From assembly GCA_964593795.1 (NCBI GenBank), contig CAZQJC010000347.1, forward strand, positions 9,211 to 73,210: a DNA stretch of 64,000 nucleotides, in the 5' to 3' direction. A program made the translations under genes and the position numbers. This DNA comes from JAHFDS01 sp964593795 (GTDB lineage: Bacteria > Myxococcota_A > Polyangia > JAHFDS01). The notes under the pieces were generated by a model. The model was given only the letters and a program-made list of their open reading frames with translations, made no database searches and was not told the DNA's origin. Of the stretch, positions 43,125 through 51,393 are shown piece after piece. Numbering within the stretch: the stretch's first letter is position 1; each line of letters starts with the position of its first letter.

Positions 43125-44927
43125 GTGGCACGTCCGCAGTGGCTCCCGGTCCGGCTCGACGTCGCGGGCCTCCTGCTCGCAGGGGGCATCGGCGCGGCCT
43201 CCGTGGCGCTGTCGCGGGCGCTGCCGCCGTCACCGTACCTCTCGGACATCCTCATCTCGATGGTGGCCGGCGCGCTGGTGCTCAACACGCCGCTGCGCCG
43301 CATCTTCGGGCTCGAGCTGCCGGGCCCGGAGCGCGAGCCGGACCGCTACGCGTCGGGGCTGCGCTTCACCGGCAAGTGGGTGCTGCGCCTCGGCATCATC
43401 CTCATGGGCTTCAAGGTGCAGGCGCGCTTCTTCGGCGCGGAGTCGCTCGCGCTCATCGCGGGCGTCGCCGCCGTGGCCCTTCCGAGCACGTTCCTGTTCA
43501 CGCACGCGCTCGCGGTGATGTTCGGCGTGCGCAGGCCGATGGCCGACCTCATCGCGGGTGGCACGATGATCTGCGGCGCCTCGGCGGTCAACGCCGTCGC
43601 GCCCGTGGCAGGCGCGCACCGGCAGGAGCAGGGCGTCGCGATCGGGACGATCTTCCTGTTCTCGGTGACGGCGCTGCTGCTCTTCCGGCCGATCGCGGCG
43701 GCGGTCGGGCTCGATCCCGCGCACGCAGGGCTCTGGAGCGGCCTGTCGGTCAACGACCTCTCGAGCGCGATCGCCGTCGGCAGCCAGATGGGCGGCGAGG
43801 GCGGCGTCATGGCCACCGCGGCGAAGTCGTTCCGCGTGGTGCTGCTCGCGCCGATGCTGCTCGCGCTCGCGCTCCTCCGCCAGGAGGGGCCGATCTCGAA
43901 GAAGGGCGCGCTCGATCACCTGCCGCGCTTCCTGCTCGGCTACATCGGGCTCGCGCTGGTGCGCGTGGCCGGCGACCGCGCGCTCGCGGATCACCCGGCG
44001 TGGAGCGCGGCGATCGGCGTCGACAAGGTCGCGGTGGACGTGCTCCTCGCGACCGTGTCGGCGGGCATTGGCCTCCACCTCCAGCTCCGGCACCTCTTCG
44101 ATGCGGGCGCCAAGGCGCTCGCCGTCGGCGGGCTCGCGAGCGTGTTCATCGCCTCGGTGGACCTCGTCATGATCGCGCTCGCGGCGCGGGGGCACGCGGC
44201 GGCGGCGGCGCTCGCGGGCGCCTGTGCGCTCGGCGGCGCGGCGCTCCTGCACCGGGTCGTGACGCGCGGCGACGCGCTCGGGCGCGAGCTGCGCCGGCGC
44301 TTCGACACCGGCGCGCCGCTCTCGCTCGCGGAGACCTCGCGCTTGCTGGGCGCGATGGAGGCGGCCGGGCCCCTCGAGGAGCCGACCCTGCGCCGCGTGA
44401 TGGGCCAGCTCCACCCGACCATCGGCGAGCTCATCCCGGTGCGCGAGAGCCCGCTGCCGCACGGCGAGGGCTGCCGCTGGGTCACGTACTGGGAGGGCGC
44501 GAGCGGCTGGGCGCTCGTGGCGCTCTGCCGGCAGCCCGGCTCCGAGACGCCGATTCATGCGCACCCGCATCGCCTGATCGGCAAGTCGATCGAGGGGCGC
44601 ATCGAGGAGCTGCGCTTTGCCGAGCCGACGCCGGGCCTGCTCGAGCTGACGAGCCGCGCCGTGCTCGACCACAACGACCTCATCGTGACCGACGGCCTCG
44701 CGACGGTGCACGCGGTGCGCGTGGCCGGGCGCGGCACCACGATCGACCTGCAGTTCCGCGGGCCCGAGGTGGGCAAGCCGGGTCGCAGGCTGCGCGCCCT
44801 GGAGCCGATCCAGCTCGCCACGCTCGCGGTGGGCGCGCGCATCCCCGTGGTAGACGAGGTGGACGATCGCCCCGGCCACGGCGGAGAGGGCGCGAGCGTG
44901 GGGAGACCGCCGGCGCAGCGCGCTTGA
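43125..44927 (+). CDS. YeiH-family exporter fused to a cysteine-dioxygenase-like cupin
   Basis: A 600-residue protein. Residues ~1-400 have about ten membrane helices and the YeiH/UPF0324 signatures ('GTMICGASAVNAVAPV' and 'SGLSVNDLSSAIAVG'); relatives such as TauZ are thought to export sulfite or sulfate. Residues ~430-580 are soluble and cupin-like, with 'ETPIHAHPHRLIG', 'IEGRIEE' and 'TVHAVRV': His478, His480 and His529 could be the iron triad of a type I cysteine dioxygenase. Oxidising cysteine and exporting a sulfur oxyanion would be one linked job; that is inference. GTG start, 45 bases from the divergent persulfide dioxygenase. Confidence 0.75.
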   Translation: MARPQWLPVRLDVAGLLLAGGIGAASVALSRALPPSPYLSDILISMVAGALVLNTPLRRIFGLELPGPEREPDRYASGLRFTGKWVLRLGIILMGFKVQARFFGAESLALIAGVAAVALPSTFLFTHALAVMFGVRRPMADLIAGGTMICGASAVNAVAPVAGAHRQEQGVAIGTIFLFSVTALLLFRPIAAAVGLDPAHAGLWSGLSVNDLSSAIAVGSQMGGEGGVMATAAKSFRVVLLAPMLLALALLRQEGPISKKGALDHLPRFLLGYIGLALVRVAGDRALADHPAWSAAIGVDKVAVDVLLATVSAGIGLHLQLRHLFDAGAKALAVGGLASVFIASVDLVMIALAARGHAAAAALAGACALGGAALLHRVVTRGDALGRELRRRFDTGAPLSLAETSRLLGAMEAAGPLEEPTLRRVMGQLHPTIGELIPVRESPLPHGEGCRWVTYWEGASGWALVALCRQPGSETPIHAHPHRLIGKSIEGRIEELRFAEPTPGLLELTSRAVLDHNDLIVTDGLATVHAVRVAGRGTTIDLQFRGPEVGKPGRRLRALEPIQLATLAVGARIPVVDEVDDRPGHGGEGASVGRPPAQRA

Positions 44928-44952
44928 CATCGCAGCCCCCCGCGTCGATTTT
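44924..44952 (+). promoter_or_regulatory. Sigma-70-like promoter for the acyltransferase gene
   Basis: TTGACA (44924-44929), a 17-base spacer and GATTTT (44947-44952). The -35 hexamer overlaps the stop codon of the previous gene. A CCGGAG ribosome site and the TTG start at 44970 follow. Confidence 0.5.
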
Positions 44953-44969
44953 CCGCGCCGGAGTCGTCC

Positions 44970-46061
44970 TTGACCGATCCGAGCCCCCCGCCCGCCACGC
45001 TGCGCACCTACCTGCAGCGCGCGAACAACAACCTCGACGTCTTCCGCCTCGTCGCCGCGACGGCGGTCATCGTGGGGCACTCGTACGTGCTCGCGCCGGC
45101 CGCGGGCGAGGTGGACCTCGTGCGGCGGCTCGTGGGCTTCACCTACTCGGGCGCGCTCGCGGTCAAGGTGTTCTTCTTCCTCAGCGGCCTCGTCTGCGCG
45201 AATAGCCTGCTCGACAAGCGCGGCGCGCTCGCGTTCGTCGCGGCGCGCGCGTTCCGCATCTTCCCGGCGCTCCTCTTCACGCTCGTGCTCACGGTCTTCG
45301 TGCTCGGCCCCGCGCTGAGCGCGCTCGCGCCCAGCGAGTACCTCACCGACCGGCACACGTGGCGCTACCTCGTCGGCAACGCAGCGCTGCGCACCGAATA
45401 CGACCTGCCCGGCGTGTTCCTGGCCAATCCGTACCCGAAGGCGGTCAACGGCAGCCTGTGGACGCTGCGTCACGAGGTCGGCGCGTACCTGGGCCTGCTC
45501 GCGGGCGCATCGCTGGGCCTCTTGTATCGCCGCTGGATCGCCACGGTGGCCTGCGCGCTCGTGATGGCCGACGCGCTCCTGCCCGCGCCGCTGCTCTTCC
45601 GCTGGCTCGGCGAGAACCCCGAGATTCGCCTCTTGCCGAGCTGCTTCGCGGCGGGCGCGCTGCTCGCCGTGCACCGCGACGTCGTCCGGCCGCGCGCGCG
45701 CTGGGCCCTCGTCGGAGCCGCGGTCTTCGCCGCGCTTCGCGGCACGCACCTCGGTGAGCCCGCCTTCCTGGCGGCGATCTTCGCGCTCCTGTTGTGGCTC
45801 GGTGGCACGCGCGCCGTCCGCGCGGCGCGGATCCCGGCCGATTTCTCGTACGGCGTGTACCTCTGGGGTTTCCCGGTCGCGCAGGTGCTGGCCGCGCGCC
45901 TGGCCGCCTGGGGTCCGCACTTCAACTGCCTGGCCACGATCGCCCTCGTGCTGCCGCTCGCCGCGCTGTCCTGGTTCGCGATCGAGAAGCCCGCCATCGG
46001 CCTCGGCAAGCGCGTGGTCACACGCTTCCGTCCGCGTCCCGTCCCCGTGCCTGCGACCTGA
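44970..46061 (+). CDS. Acyltransferase 3 family membrane protein (OafA/YrhL-like)
   Basis: A 363-residue protein with about ten membrane helices. The first helix region shows the family's 'NLDVFRLVAATAVIVGHSYV' with the catalytic-type His, then 'FFFLSGLV' and 'ARAFRIFPALL', and 'NGSLWTLRHEVGAYLGLL' in the centre. Such enzymes O-acylate sugars of lipopolysaccharide, polysaccharide or peptidoglycan. The start is a TTG with GGAG upstream. No glycan genes are nearby to suggest the acceptor. Confidence 0.85.
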   Translation: MTDPSPPPATLRTYLQRANNNLDVFRLVAATAVIVGHSYVLAPAAGEVDLVRRLVGFTYSGALAVKVFFFLSGLVCANSLLDKRGALAFVAARAFRIFPALLFTLVLTVFVLGPALSALAPSEYLTDRHTWRYLVGNAALRTEYDLPGVFLANPYPKAVNGSLWTLRHEVGAYLGLLAGASLGLLYRRWIATVACALVMADALLPAPLLFRWLGENPEIRLLPSCFAAGALLAVHRDVVRPRARWALVGAAVFAALRGTHLGEPAFLAAIFALLLWLGGTRAVRAARIPADFSYGVYLWGFPVAQVLAARLAAWGPHFNCLATIALVLPLAALSWFAIEKPAIGLGKRVVTRFRPRPVPVPAT

Positions 46062-46094
46062 GCGCAAGGCTCACCTCGGTTGATCCAGGTGACG

Positions 46095-46200
46095 CGCCAA
46101 CCTGGTCATGGTCTTGGTCCTGGACCTCGTCGTCTCGCCGGTGTTTCGCCGCACCAAGCGGATCGAGGACCATGACCAAGACCAGGGCCAGGCTCAGCCG
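46095..46200. repeat. Intergenic hairpin made of AnGACC hexamer units
   Basis: The left arm 46101-46123 reads, on its complement, as the units AGGACC, AAGACC and ATGACC. The right arm 46165-46192 carries AGGACC, ATGACC, AAGACC and AGGGCC in a different order. The arms are imperfectly complementary across a ~40-base loop. It lies between the acyltransferase end and the convergent barrel gene. Confidence 0.6.
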
Positions 46201-46260
46201 AGACGATCGCTGGGTCAGTGCCTCGCTCGGGTCGGCGTGCGCTGATGAGGTGATTTGATC

Positions 46261-47826
46261 TCAAAATGAAAAGCTCGTGAAGACGCCGCCGTTCGGGAGG
46301 AGGCGCGCCTGGTCGGACGGCTCGTCGGGGCCCCGGCGGCGCTGGTACTCGAGGACGAGCTGGCCGCCCGCGCGGAAGCGCCGGCCGATCGCGACGGAGG
46401 CCTGCGCGGCGAGCGTCGCCGACAGCGACGTGTACGCGAGGTCCATCACCGGCACCCCCGGCCCGTTCGGGCTCACCGACACGTCGTAGTCGAGCGTGCG
46501 CACGACGGTGGAGACGAGCAAGCTCCACGCGTCGTCCGGCTGCAGGAGCAGGTTCAGCCTTCCGTAGAGGTACTTCCAGTCGGCCTGACCGTCGAATTCG
46601 TCCTCGTACGTCGTGCCGGTCGTGTAGCCGCTCGCGGTCGCGCGCCCGACGGTGAGCTTGAGCTCCCACGCGCGCTGCGTGAACCGCAGGCCGCCGCGCC
46701 ACAAGTTCACGCCCTCCTTGCGGTCGAAGAAGCGGCTCGTCTTGACGGCCGCGTGCGCGACCATCGCGGGCGCGACCTCGAGCTCGACCGGGCCGAGATC
46801 GAAGCCGAACTCCACGCCGCCGAGCTCGTTCATGCGGTCGTCGAGCGTCTCGCCGGCGAGGTCCTCGGGGCGCCAGACGTAGTTGCTCCCGACCAGGATG
46901 AGGTTCGGGTCGAGGAACACGGCCGCGTGGAAGTAGGCCACCTTGAAGCGGTAGTAGAGCTGCGCCTGCGCCTCGGGGTGGAGCAGCATCTCGCTCGGCG
47001 CGACGCCCGTCAGCACGCGGTGCTGGTAGCGGAACGGGCCGAACGAGCGCTCGTCGATGAGCATCGGTGTGTAGTTGTTCGGGCGGTTCTCGGAGGCGCC
47101 GTAGCGCGAGCCCACCGACGCCCACAGGCCCAGCGACGTGCGGTTCCGGTAGACCTGCGGCACCGGGTAGAACTTCTGGTCCTCGGAGGCGTCGACGACG
47201 GCGTGGCGGCCCTCCTCGAGGCGATCGAGCTCGCGCTTGATCACGATCTTGTCGTTCAGGATCTGCTGCGCGAACACGCGCCGGCTCTCCGCGGGCGCCT
47301 CCTCCTGCGCGCAGAAGCCAGCCGCCTGCGGGTGCACGAACACGAGCGGCGCGCCGGGCGTGGGCTTCTTCGCGGGGGCGGAGCGGGGCTCGGCGAACTC
47401 GAGCGACCAGATGCTGTTCCGGTCGAGCACGAGGTCCTTGCCGCTCGGCAGGAGGAGCGAGACCTTGGACTCGCTGTAGTCGATGGGCCAGCCCGTCGCG
47501 AGCTCGACCACGCGCCCCTGGTAGAAGGTCTCGACCCGCAGGAGCGGTACCTCGGCGGCGTCGAGCTGGCTGACCGGGAGCTGGCTCACCGGGTAGTACG
47601 CGAGCGAGGCGATCTCGTGGCGCGGGATCTTGACCGTCGTGCCATCGAGCCGCAGGAGGTGGATCGCGCGCCGCTCGACCGCGAGGATGACGCCGAGCTC
47701 GCGGTCGCACGCGGTGCGGTAGACGGCGTGCACGTTGAGCGCCCGGGCCGGCGCCGCCCACAGGAGCAGCAGGGCGACCGTCAGGAGAAGGACCGGTCCC
47801 CGAAGTCGAGTCCACAGGGCCCCCAC
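46261..47826 (-). CDS. Putative outer-membrane beta-barrel protein (copy 1)
   Basis: A 521-residue exported protein. The GTG start at 47826 gives a clean signal peptide ('GPVLLLTVALLLLWAAPARA'). Residues ~25-200 are a soluble domain opening 'VHAVYRTACDRELGVILAV'. From ~210 to the end there are alternating strands ('LGLWASVGSRYGASENRPN', 'AQLYYRFKVAYFHAAVFLD'), and the protein ends 'FTSFSF' with the terminal Phe typical of barrels. It shares its plan with the next gene upstream, so they are probably paralogues. The longer reading to 47916 is made of dispersed repeat and is rejected. Confidence 0.65.
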   Translation of the reverse strand: MGALWTRLRGPVLLLTVALLLLWAAPARALNVHAVYRTACDRELGVILAVERRAIHLLRLDGTTVKIPRHEIASLAYYPVSQLPVSQLDAAEVPLLRVETFYQGRVVELATGWPIDYSESKVSLLLPSGKDLVLDRNSIWSLEFAEPRSAPAKKPTPGAPLVFVHPQAAGFCAQEEAPAESRRVFAQQILNDKIVIKRELDRLEEGRHAVVDASEDQKFYPVPQVYRNRTSLGLWASVGSRYGASENRPNNYTPMLIDERSFGPFRYQHRVLTGVAPSEMLLHPEAQAQLYYRFKVAYFHAAVFLDPNLILVGSNYVWRPEDLAGETLDDRMNELGGVEFGFDLGPVELEVAPAMVAHAAVKTSRFFDRKEGVNLWRGGLRFTQRAWELKLTVGRATASGYTTGTTYEDEFDGQADWKYLYGRLNLLLQPDDAWSLLVSTVVRTLDYDVSVSPNGPGVPVMDLAYTSLSATLAAQASVAIGRRFRAGGQLVLEYQRRRGPDEPSDQARLLPNGGVFTSFSF

Positions 47827-47895
47827 ACGAGGCGAGCGCAGCGAGCCGCAAGGGCGTAGCGAAGCGAAGACGCAGGGAGGGGGGCCCAGATGGGC
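47827..47895. repeat. Dispersed GC repeat, copy B
   Basis: Contains gcgagccgcaagggcgtagc and a run of seven Gs near the end. Its reverse complement is clearly similar to 52538-52612. It fills the space between the two barrel genes, directly upstream of the GTG start at 47826, and its minus-strand translation is not protein-like. Confidence 0.6.
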
Positions 47896-47899
47896 TGTG

Positions 47900-49432
47900 C
47901 TAGAACACGAATTCAAGGGCGCCCCCGAACTTCGGATCCCAGCGGCTCGTGGCGACGGGGCCGGCGCCGTCGTAGGAGCGGTAGAGGAGGCGCATGTACG
48001 CCTTGACGGTCACGTAGCGGCCGAAGTCCGACGCCACCATCGCGCCCGTGTCCGCGTGCAGGAACGCCAGCGACACGGGCGCCGGGGAGGCCGACTCGGC
48101 GTAGTCGCCGAGCGTCAGCACGTGATCGAGCGAGAGCTCGACCGATGGGATCGGGTGCAGCGTCGCGCCGAGGCGGAACGCGTCGCTCGCGAGGGCGTAG
48201 CGCGCGGACGGCATCTGGCTCGCGTCCGACACCGCCTCGGAGAGCGGACCGTCGAGACGCGTGCGGTAGTAGAGCAGGCGCAGGTCGAGGCGATCGGACT
48301 CGTAGCGCAGGCGGATCGTCGGGCTCATCTTGCGCGCCTGCAGCGTCCGCCGCTCCGCCATCGGCACCTCGACGCGCGTCGCGAGGTAGGACGGGCCCGC
48401 GGCCGCGGACAGGCGCCAGTAGTCGGCGCCGAGCAGCATGAGGTAGTTGTACGCGTGGTCGACCTTCGAGCTCGTCGGCAGGACCGAGCCGCCGAGGCGC
48501 GGCGCGTCGCCGTTCTGCTCCGCCAGGCGCGCGAGGAGGAACGCGTCGCTGCCGGCGGGCAGCGCGGCGAGGCTCCCGACGAAGCTCGCGCTGAAGAAGT
48601 GCGACTTGACGTCCGAGCGCACGGACAGGCCCGGCTGCACGAACGGCAGCCACTCGTGCGCGGAGTTGCCGATGACGACGTGGCTCTGGAACCGGTACGC
48701 GCGGCCGGTGGAGATGCGGAAGTAGAACGGGATCGGCAGCTCCATGTCCTGGAAGTAGAGGAGCCCGACGCGCGAGCGCTGGTCGAACATGAACGGGTGC
48801 GCGTAGACGCGCGTGCGCTCCTCGAAGCCGTCGAGCGCCCGGTAGTGCTCCGCGAGCTTGCCGAAGTAGTCGCCGAGCTTGATCGTGTCGGCGATGACGT
48901 AGCTCGGCGGCACGGCGTCGGGCGCGGGCGTCTCGGTGCTGCACGGCACCACCTCGGGCGGGAACGCGAGCTGCGCCTCGGCGCGCGGGTGGTCGAGCGG
49001 CCGGCGGCCCTCGGCCTCGACGCCGCCGATCTTGCGGATCTCGACGGGCTCGAGGACGCGCGTCTTGCCCTGCAGATCGAGGAAGATGACGAGGTCGTCG
49101 TGGAAGTCGGTCGCGAATCCGGTGAAGGTGGGCGCGCGATCGGCGCCGACCCACACGCGCCGCAGGTACGACGCCAGGCTCGGGTCCACGTCGATCTCGC
49201 CGAGCGGGCTCTCGAGCAGCTTGTGCAGCACGACCGCGCGCACCTGCGCCCTCGGCACGCGCGCGAGGCGCCCGTCGAGCCCGATGAGCGCCACCTGCGC
49301 GTCGTCGACGTGCAGCAGGATCCCGGTCTGCCGGCGGCACTCGGTGTCGAACAGCGAGTGCAGGTCCACCGCGCGGGCGACCCCCGTCCGGGCGAGCAGC
49401 AGGAGCGGCAGGAAGCGCAGGACCCAGCGCAC
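47900..49432 (-). CDS. Putative outer-membrane beta-barrel protein (copy 2)
   Basis: A 510-residue exported protein with a signal peptide ('RWVLRFLPLLLLARTGVARA') from the GTG start at 49432. Like copy 1, it has an N-terminal soluble domain opening 'VDLHSLFDTECRRQTGILLH', where the 'C-R-x-x-G' spacing parallels copy 1, and then a strand-rich part. It ends in 'LEFVF'. Copies 1 and 2 likely come from one duplication. The gene diverges from the kinase operon; the longer reading to 49531 crosses that promoter and is rejected. Confidence 0.65.
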   Translation of the reverse strand: MRWVLRFLPLLLLARTGVARAVDLHSLFDTECRRQTGILLHVDDAQVALIGLDGRLARVPRAQVRAVVLHKLLESPLGEIDVDPSLASYLRRVWVGADRAPTFTGFATDFHDDLVIFLDLQGKTRVLEPVEIRKIGGVEAEGRRPLDHPRAEAQLAFPPEVVPCSTETPAPDAVPPSYVIADTIKLGDYFGKLAEHYRALDGFEERTRVYAHPFMFDQRSRVGLLYFQDMELPIPFYFRISTGRAYRFQSHVVIGNSAHEWLPFVQPGLSVRSDVKSHFFSASFVGSLAALPAGSDAFLLARLAEQNGDAPRLGGSVLPTSSKVDHAYNYLMLLGADYWRLSAAAGPSYLATRVEVPMAERRTLQARKMSPTIRLRYESDRLDLRLLYYRTRLDGPLSEAVSDASQMPSARYALASDAFRLGATLHPIPSVELSLDHVLTLGDYAESASPAPVSLAFLHADTGAMVASDFGRYVTVKAYMRLLYRSYDGAGPVATSRWDPKFGGALEFVF

Positions 49433-49466
49433 GGGCGGCGAGCATAGCCCGAGGGGCAGCGGCGCA

Positions 49467-49495
49467 TTGTCACGGTGCCCCGCGGCGTGCACAAT
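49467..49495 (+). promoter_or_regulatory. Sigma-70-like promoter of the kinase operon
   Basis: TTGTCA (49467-49472), a 17-base spacer and CACAAT (49490-49495). The GTG start at 49506 follows 10 bases later, so the mRNA would have almost no leader. Confidence 0.4.
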
Positions 49496-49505
49496 TTGCG
49501 CGAAA

Positions 49506-50657
49506 GTGGAGACCTTGTTCGAGGAGCTCAAGCGCTATGTGGGGTTCGGGGAGGCCGACGGCGCCCTCCTGCGGGCCGCGCACCCGGTGATCTCGCCGTA
49601 CTTCGACGCCGTCTCGAACCTGTTCTACAGGCGCATCCTCGAGCACGAGGGCGCGAAGAAGGCCCTCGAGGGCGGCGAGAGCCGCGTCGGCCAGCTCAAG
49701 GTCACGCTCGTGCAGTGGATGCACGGGCTCTGCCTCGGGCCGTGGGACGAGGAGTACTTCCAGCGCCGCTGCCGCATCGGCCGCGTTCACGTGCGCATCG
49801 CGCTGCCGCAGCACTACATGTTCGGTGCGATGAACGTCCTGCGCGGGGAGCTCGGACGCGTGCTCGACGACGAGGCGCCCGCCGGCCGGCTCGACCTCCT
49901 CCCCACGAGGACCGCGATCGACAAGATCCTCGACCTCGAGCTCGCGATCATGCTGCACACGTACCGCGAGGACCTCGAGGCGCAGCAGGCGCGCTACGAG
50001 CGCCTCTCCACGTTCGGCCAGCTCGCCGGCGCGATCGGCCACGAGCTGCGCAATCCGCTCGGCGTCATCGAGTCGTCGGCCTACATCCTGCGCGGGCGCA
50101 TGGGCGAGGACGATCGCTCGAAGAAGCACCTCGATCGCATCGGGCAGCAGCTCGGCCTCGCCAACGACATCATCACCACGCTCCTCGACCTCATCCGGGA
50201 TCGCCCGCTCAAGCACGGAGAGGTGCGCCTGGGCGAGCTCGTCGCCTCGGTGCAGGAGTCCCTCTCGGTGCCCGAGGGTGTGTCGATCGGGCTCGAGGGC
50301 GTGGACTCGTTGCCGGTCCTGGTCGGCGATCCCGTGCAGCTCCGGCAGGTCCTGCGCAACCTCATGGAGAACGCGCTCGACGCCCTCGGGGCGAGCGGCG
50401 AGCTGCGCGTCGTCGGGCGGGAGGAGGGCGAGAGCGTGGTGCTCGCCATCGAGGACAGCGGCCCCGGCGTCGATCCGGCGGTCAAGCGGCGCCTCTTCGA
50501 GCCGCTCGTGACCGGCAAGGCCAAGGGCATCGGCCTCGGCCTCGCGCTCTGCAAGCGCGTGTGCGAGCGCCACGGCGGCTCCGTCCACCACGAGGCGCGC
50601 GCCGGGGGCGGCACGCGCTTCGTCGTGCGGCTGCCCATCGGGGGCGCGCATGCGTGA
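49506..50657 (+). CDS. Globin-coupled sensor histidine kinase
   Basis: A 383-residue cytosolic kinase. Residues 1-~155 are a protoglobin/globin-coupled sensor domain opening 'VETLFEELKRYVGFGEAD', with His95 in 'GRVHVRIALP' as the likely proximal heme ligand. The dimerisation helices carry the phospho-acceptor His179 ('GHELRNPLG'). HATPase motifs follow: 'NLMENALDAL', 'EDSGPGVDP', 'GKAKGIGLGLALCK'. Such proteins sense oxygen, NO or CO. The gene is first of a three-gene operon; its end overlaps the next start by 8 bases. Confidence 0.88.
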   Translation: METLFEELKRYVGFGEADGALLRAAHPVISPYFDAVSNLFYRRILEHEGAKKALEGGESRVGQLKVTLVQWMHGLCLGPWDEEYFQRRCRIGRVHVRIALPQHYMFGAMNVLRGELGRVLDDEAPAGRLDLLPTRTAIDKILDLELAIMLHTYREDLEAQQARYERLSTFGQLAGAIGHELRNPLGVIESSAYILRGRMGEDDRSKKHLDRIGQQLGLANDIITTLLDLIRDRPLKHGEVRLGELVASVQESLSVPEGVSIGLEGVDSLPVLVGDPVQLRQVLRNLMENALDALGASGELRVVGREEGESVVLAIEDSGPGVDPAVKRRLFEPLVTGKAKGIGLGLALCKRVCERHGGSVHHEARAGGGTRFVVRLPIGGAHA

Positions 50658-51393
50658 CTACCTCATCGTCGACGACAACCGCGAGTTCGCGGAGAACCTC
50701 GCCGAGATCCTGGAGGACGGGCCCGATCGTGGCTGCGTGGCGAGCTCTGGGGACGAGGCGCTCGAGCTCGTGCGCGCGCGGCGCTTCGACGCGCTGCTGA
50801 CCGACATGCGCATGCCCGGCATGGGCGGCGCGGAGCTCGTGCACCGCGTGCGGCGGATCGACGCCGGGCTGCCGGCGATCGCGATCTCGGCCTACACGGA
50901 GGACGCGCAGATCGCCGCGGCGAGGCGCGAGGGCCTCCTGGCCGTCCTGCCCAAGCCCGTGGTCGTGGCGCACCTCCTCGACCTGCTCGGCAGGGCGCGC
51001 CGCGACGGGCTCGTGGCGCTCGTCGAGGACGATCTCGCGCTCGCGGACAACCTCGGCGAGGTGCTGCGCTCGCGCGGCTTCTCGGTGGTCGCGGCGACGT
51101 CGGTGCTCGAGACCGAGCGCCTCGGCGCGGTGCAGCCGTTCGCGGCCCTCGTGGACGTGCGTGTGCGTGGCGGCGCGGACGGGGAGGCGATGCGTCGCCT
51201 CGGCCAGAAGTACCCCGGCCTGCCGATGATCGTGATCACCGGGCACCCGGACGCGGTCAAGCCGATCGAGTGCGTGGCCACCATCGAGAAGCCCTTCCAG
51301 ACGACGCACGTGCTCGAGGTCCTCGAGGAGCTCCACCTCGCGCAGCGCGCCGGTGCGTCCCAGGGCACGCCGACCCCGGAGCAGCGGCTGTGA
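50650..51393 (+). CDS. Response regulator with two receiver domains
   Basis: A 247-residue protein composed only of two receivers. The first (1-~115) has 'IVDDN', the phospho-acceptor Asp in 'LLTDMRMPG' and Lys in 'LPKPV'. The second (~120-230) has 'LVEDD', the acceptor Asp in 'LVDVRVRGG' and Lys in 'IEKPF'. It has no output domain, so it is a phosphate relay between the globin kinase upstream and the receiver-kinase downstream. The ATG start overlaps the upstream stop by 8 bases, and its stop overlaps the next GTG. Confidence 0.88.
   Translation: MRDYLIVDDNREFAENLAEILEDGPDRGCVASSGDEALELVRARRFDALLTDMRMPGMGGAELVHRVRRIDAGLPAIAISAYTEDAQIAAARREGLLAVLPKPVVVAHLLDLLGRARRDGLVALVEDDLALADNLGEVLRSRGFSVVAATSVLETERLGAVQPFAALVDVRVRGGADGEAMRRLGQKYPGLPMIVITGHPDAVKPIECVATIEKPFQTTHVLEVLEELHLAQRAGASQGTPTPEQRL

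Noticed and set aside
47827..47916. Longer start for the first barrel protein
   Set aside because: The added residues come from the dispersed repeat; GTG 47826 gives a clean signal peptide.
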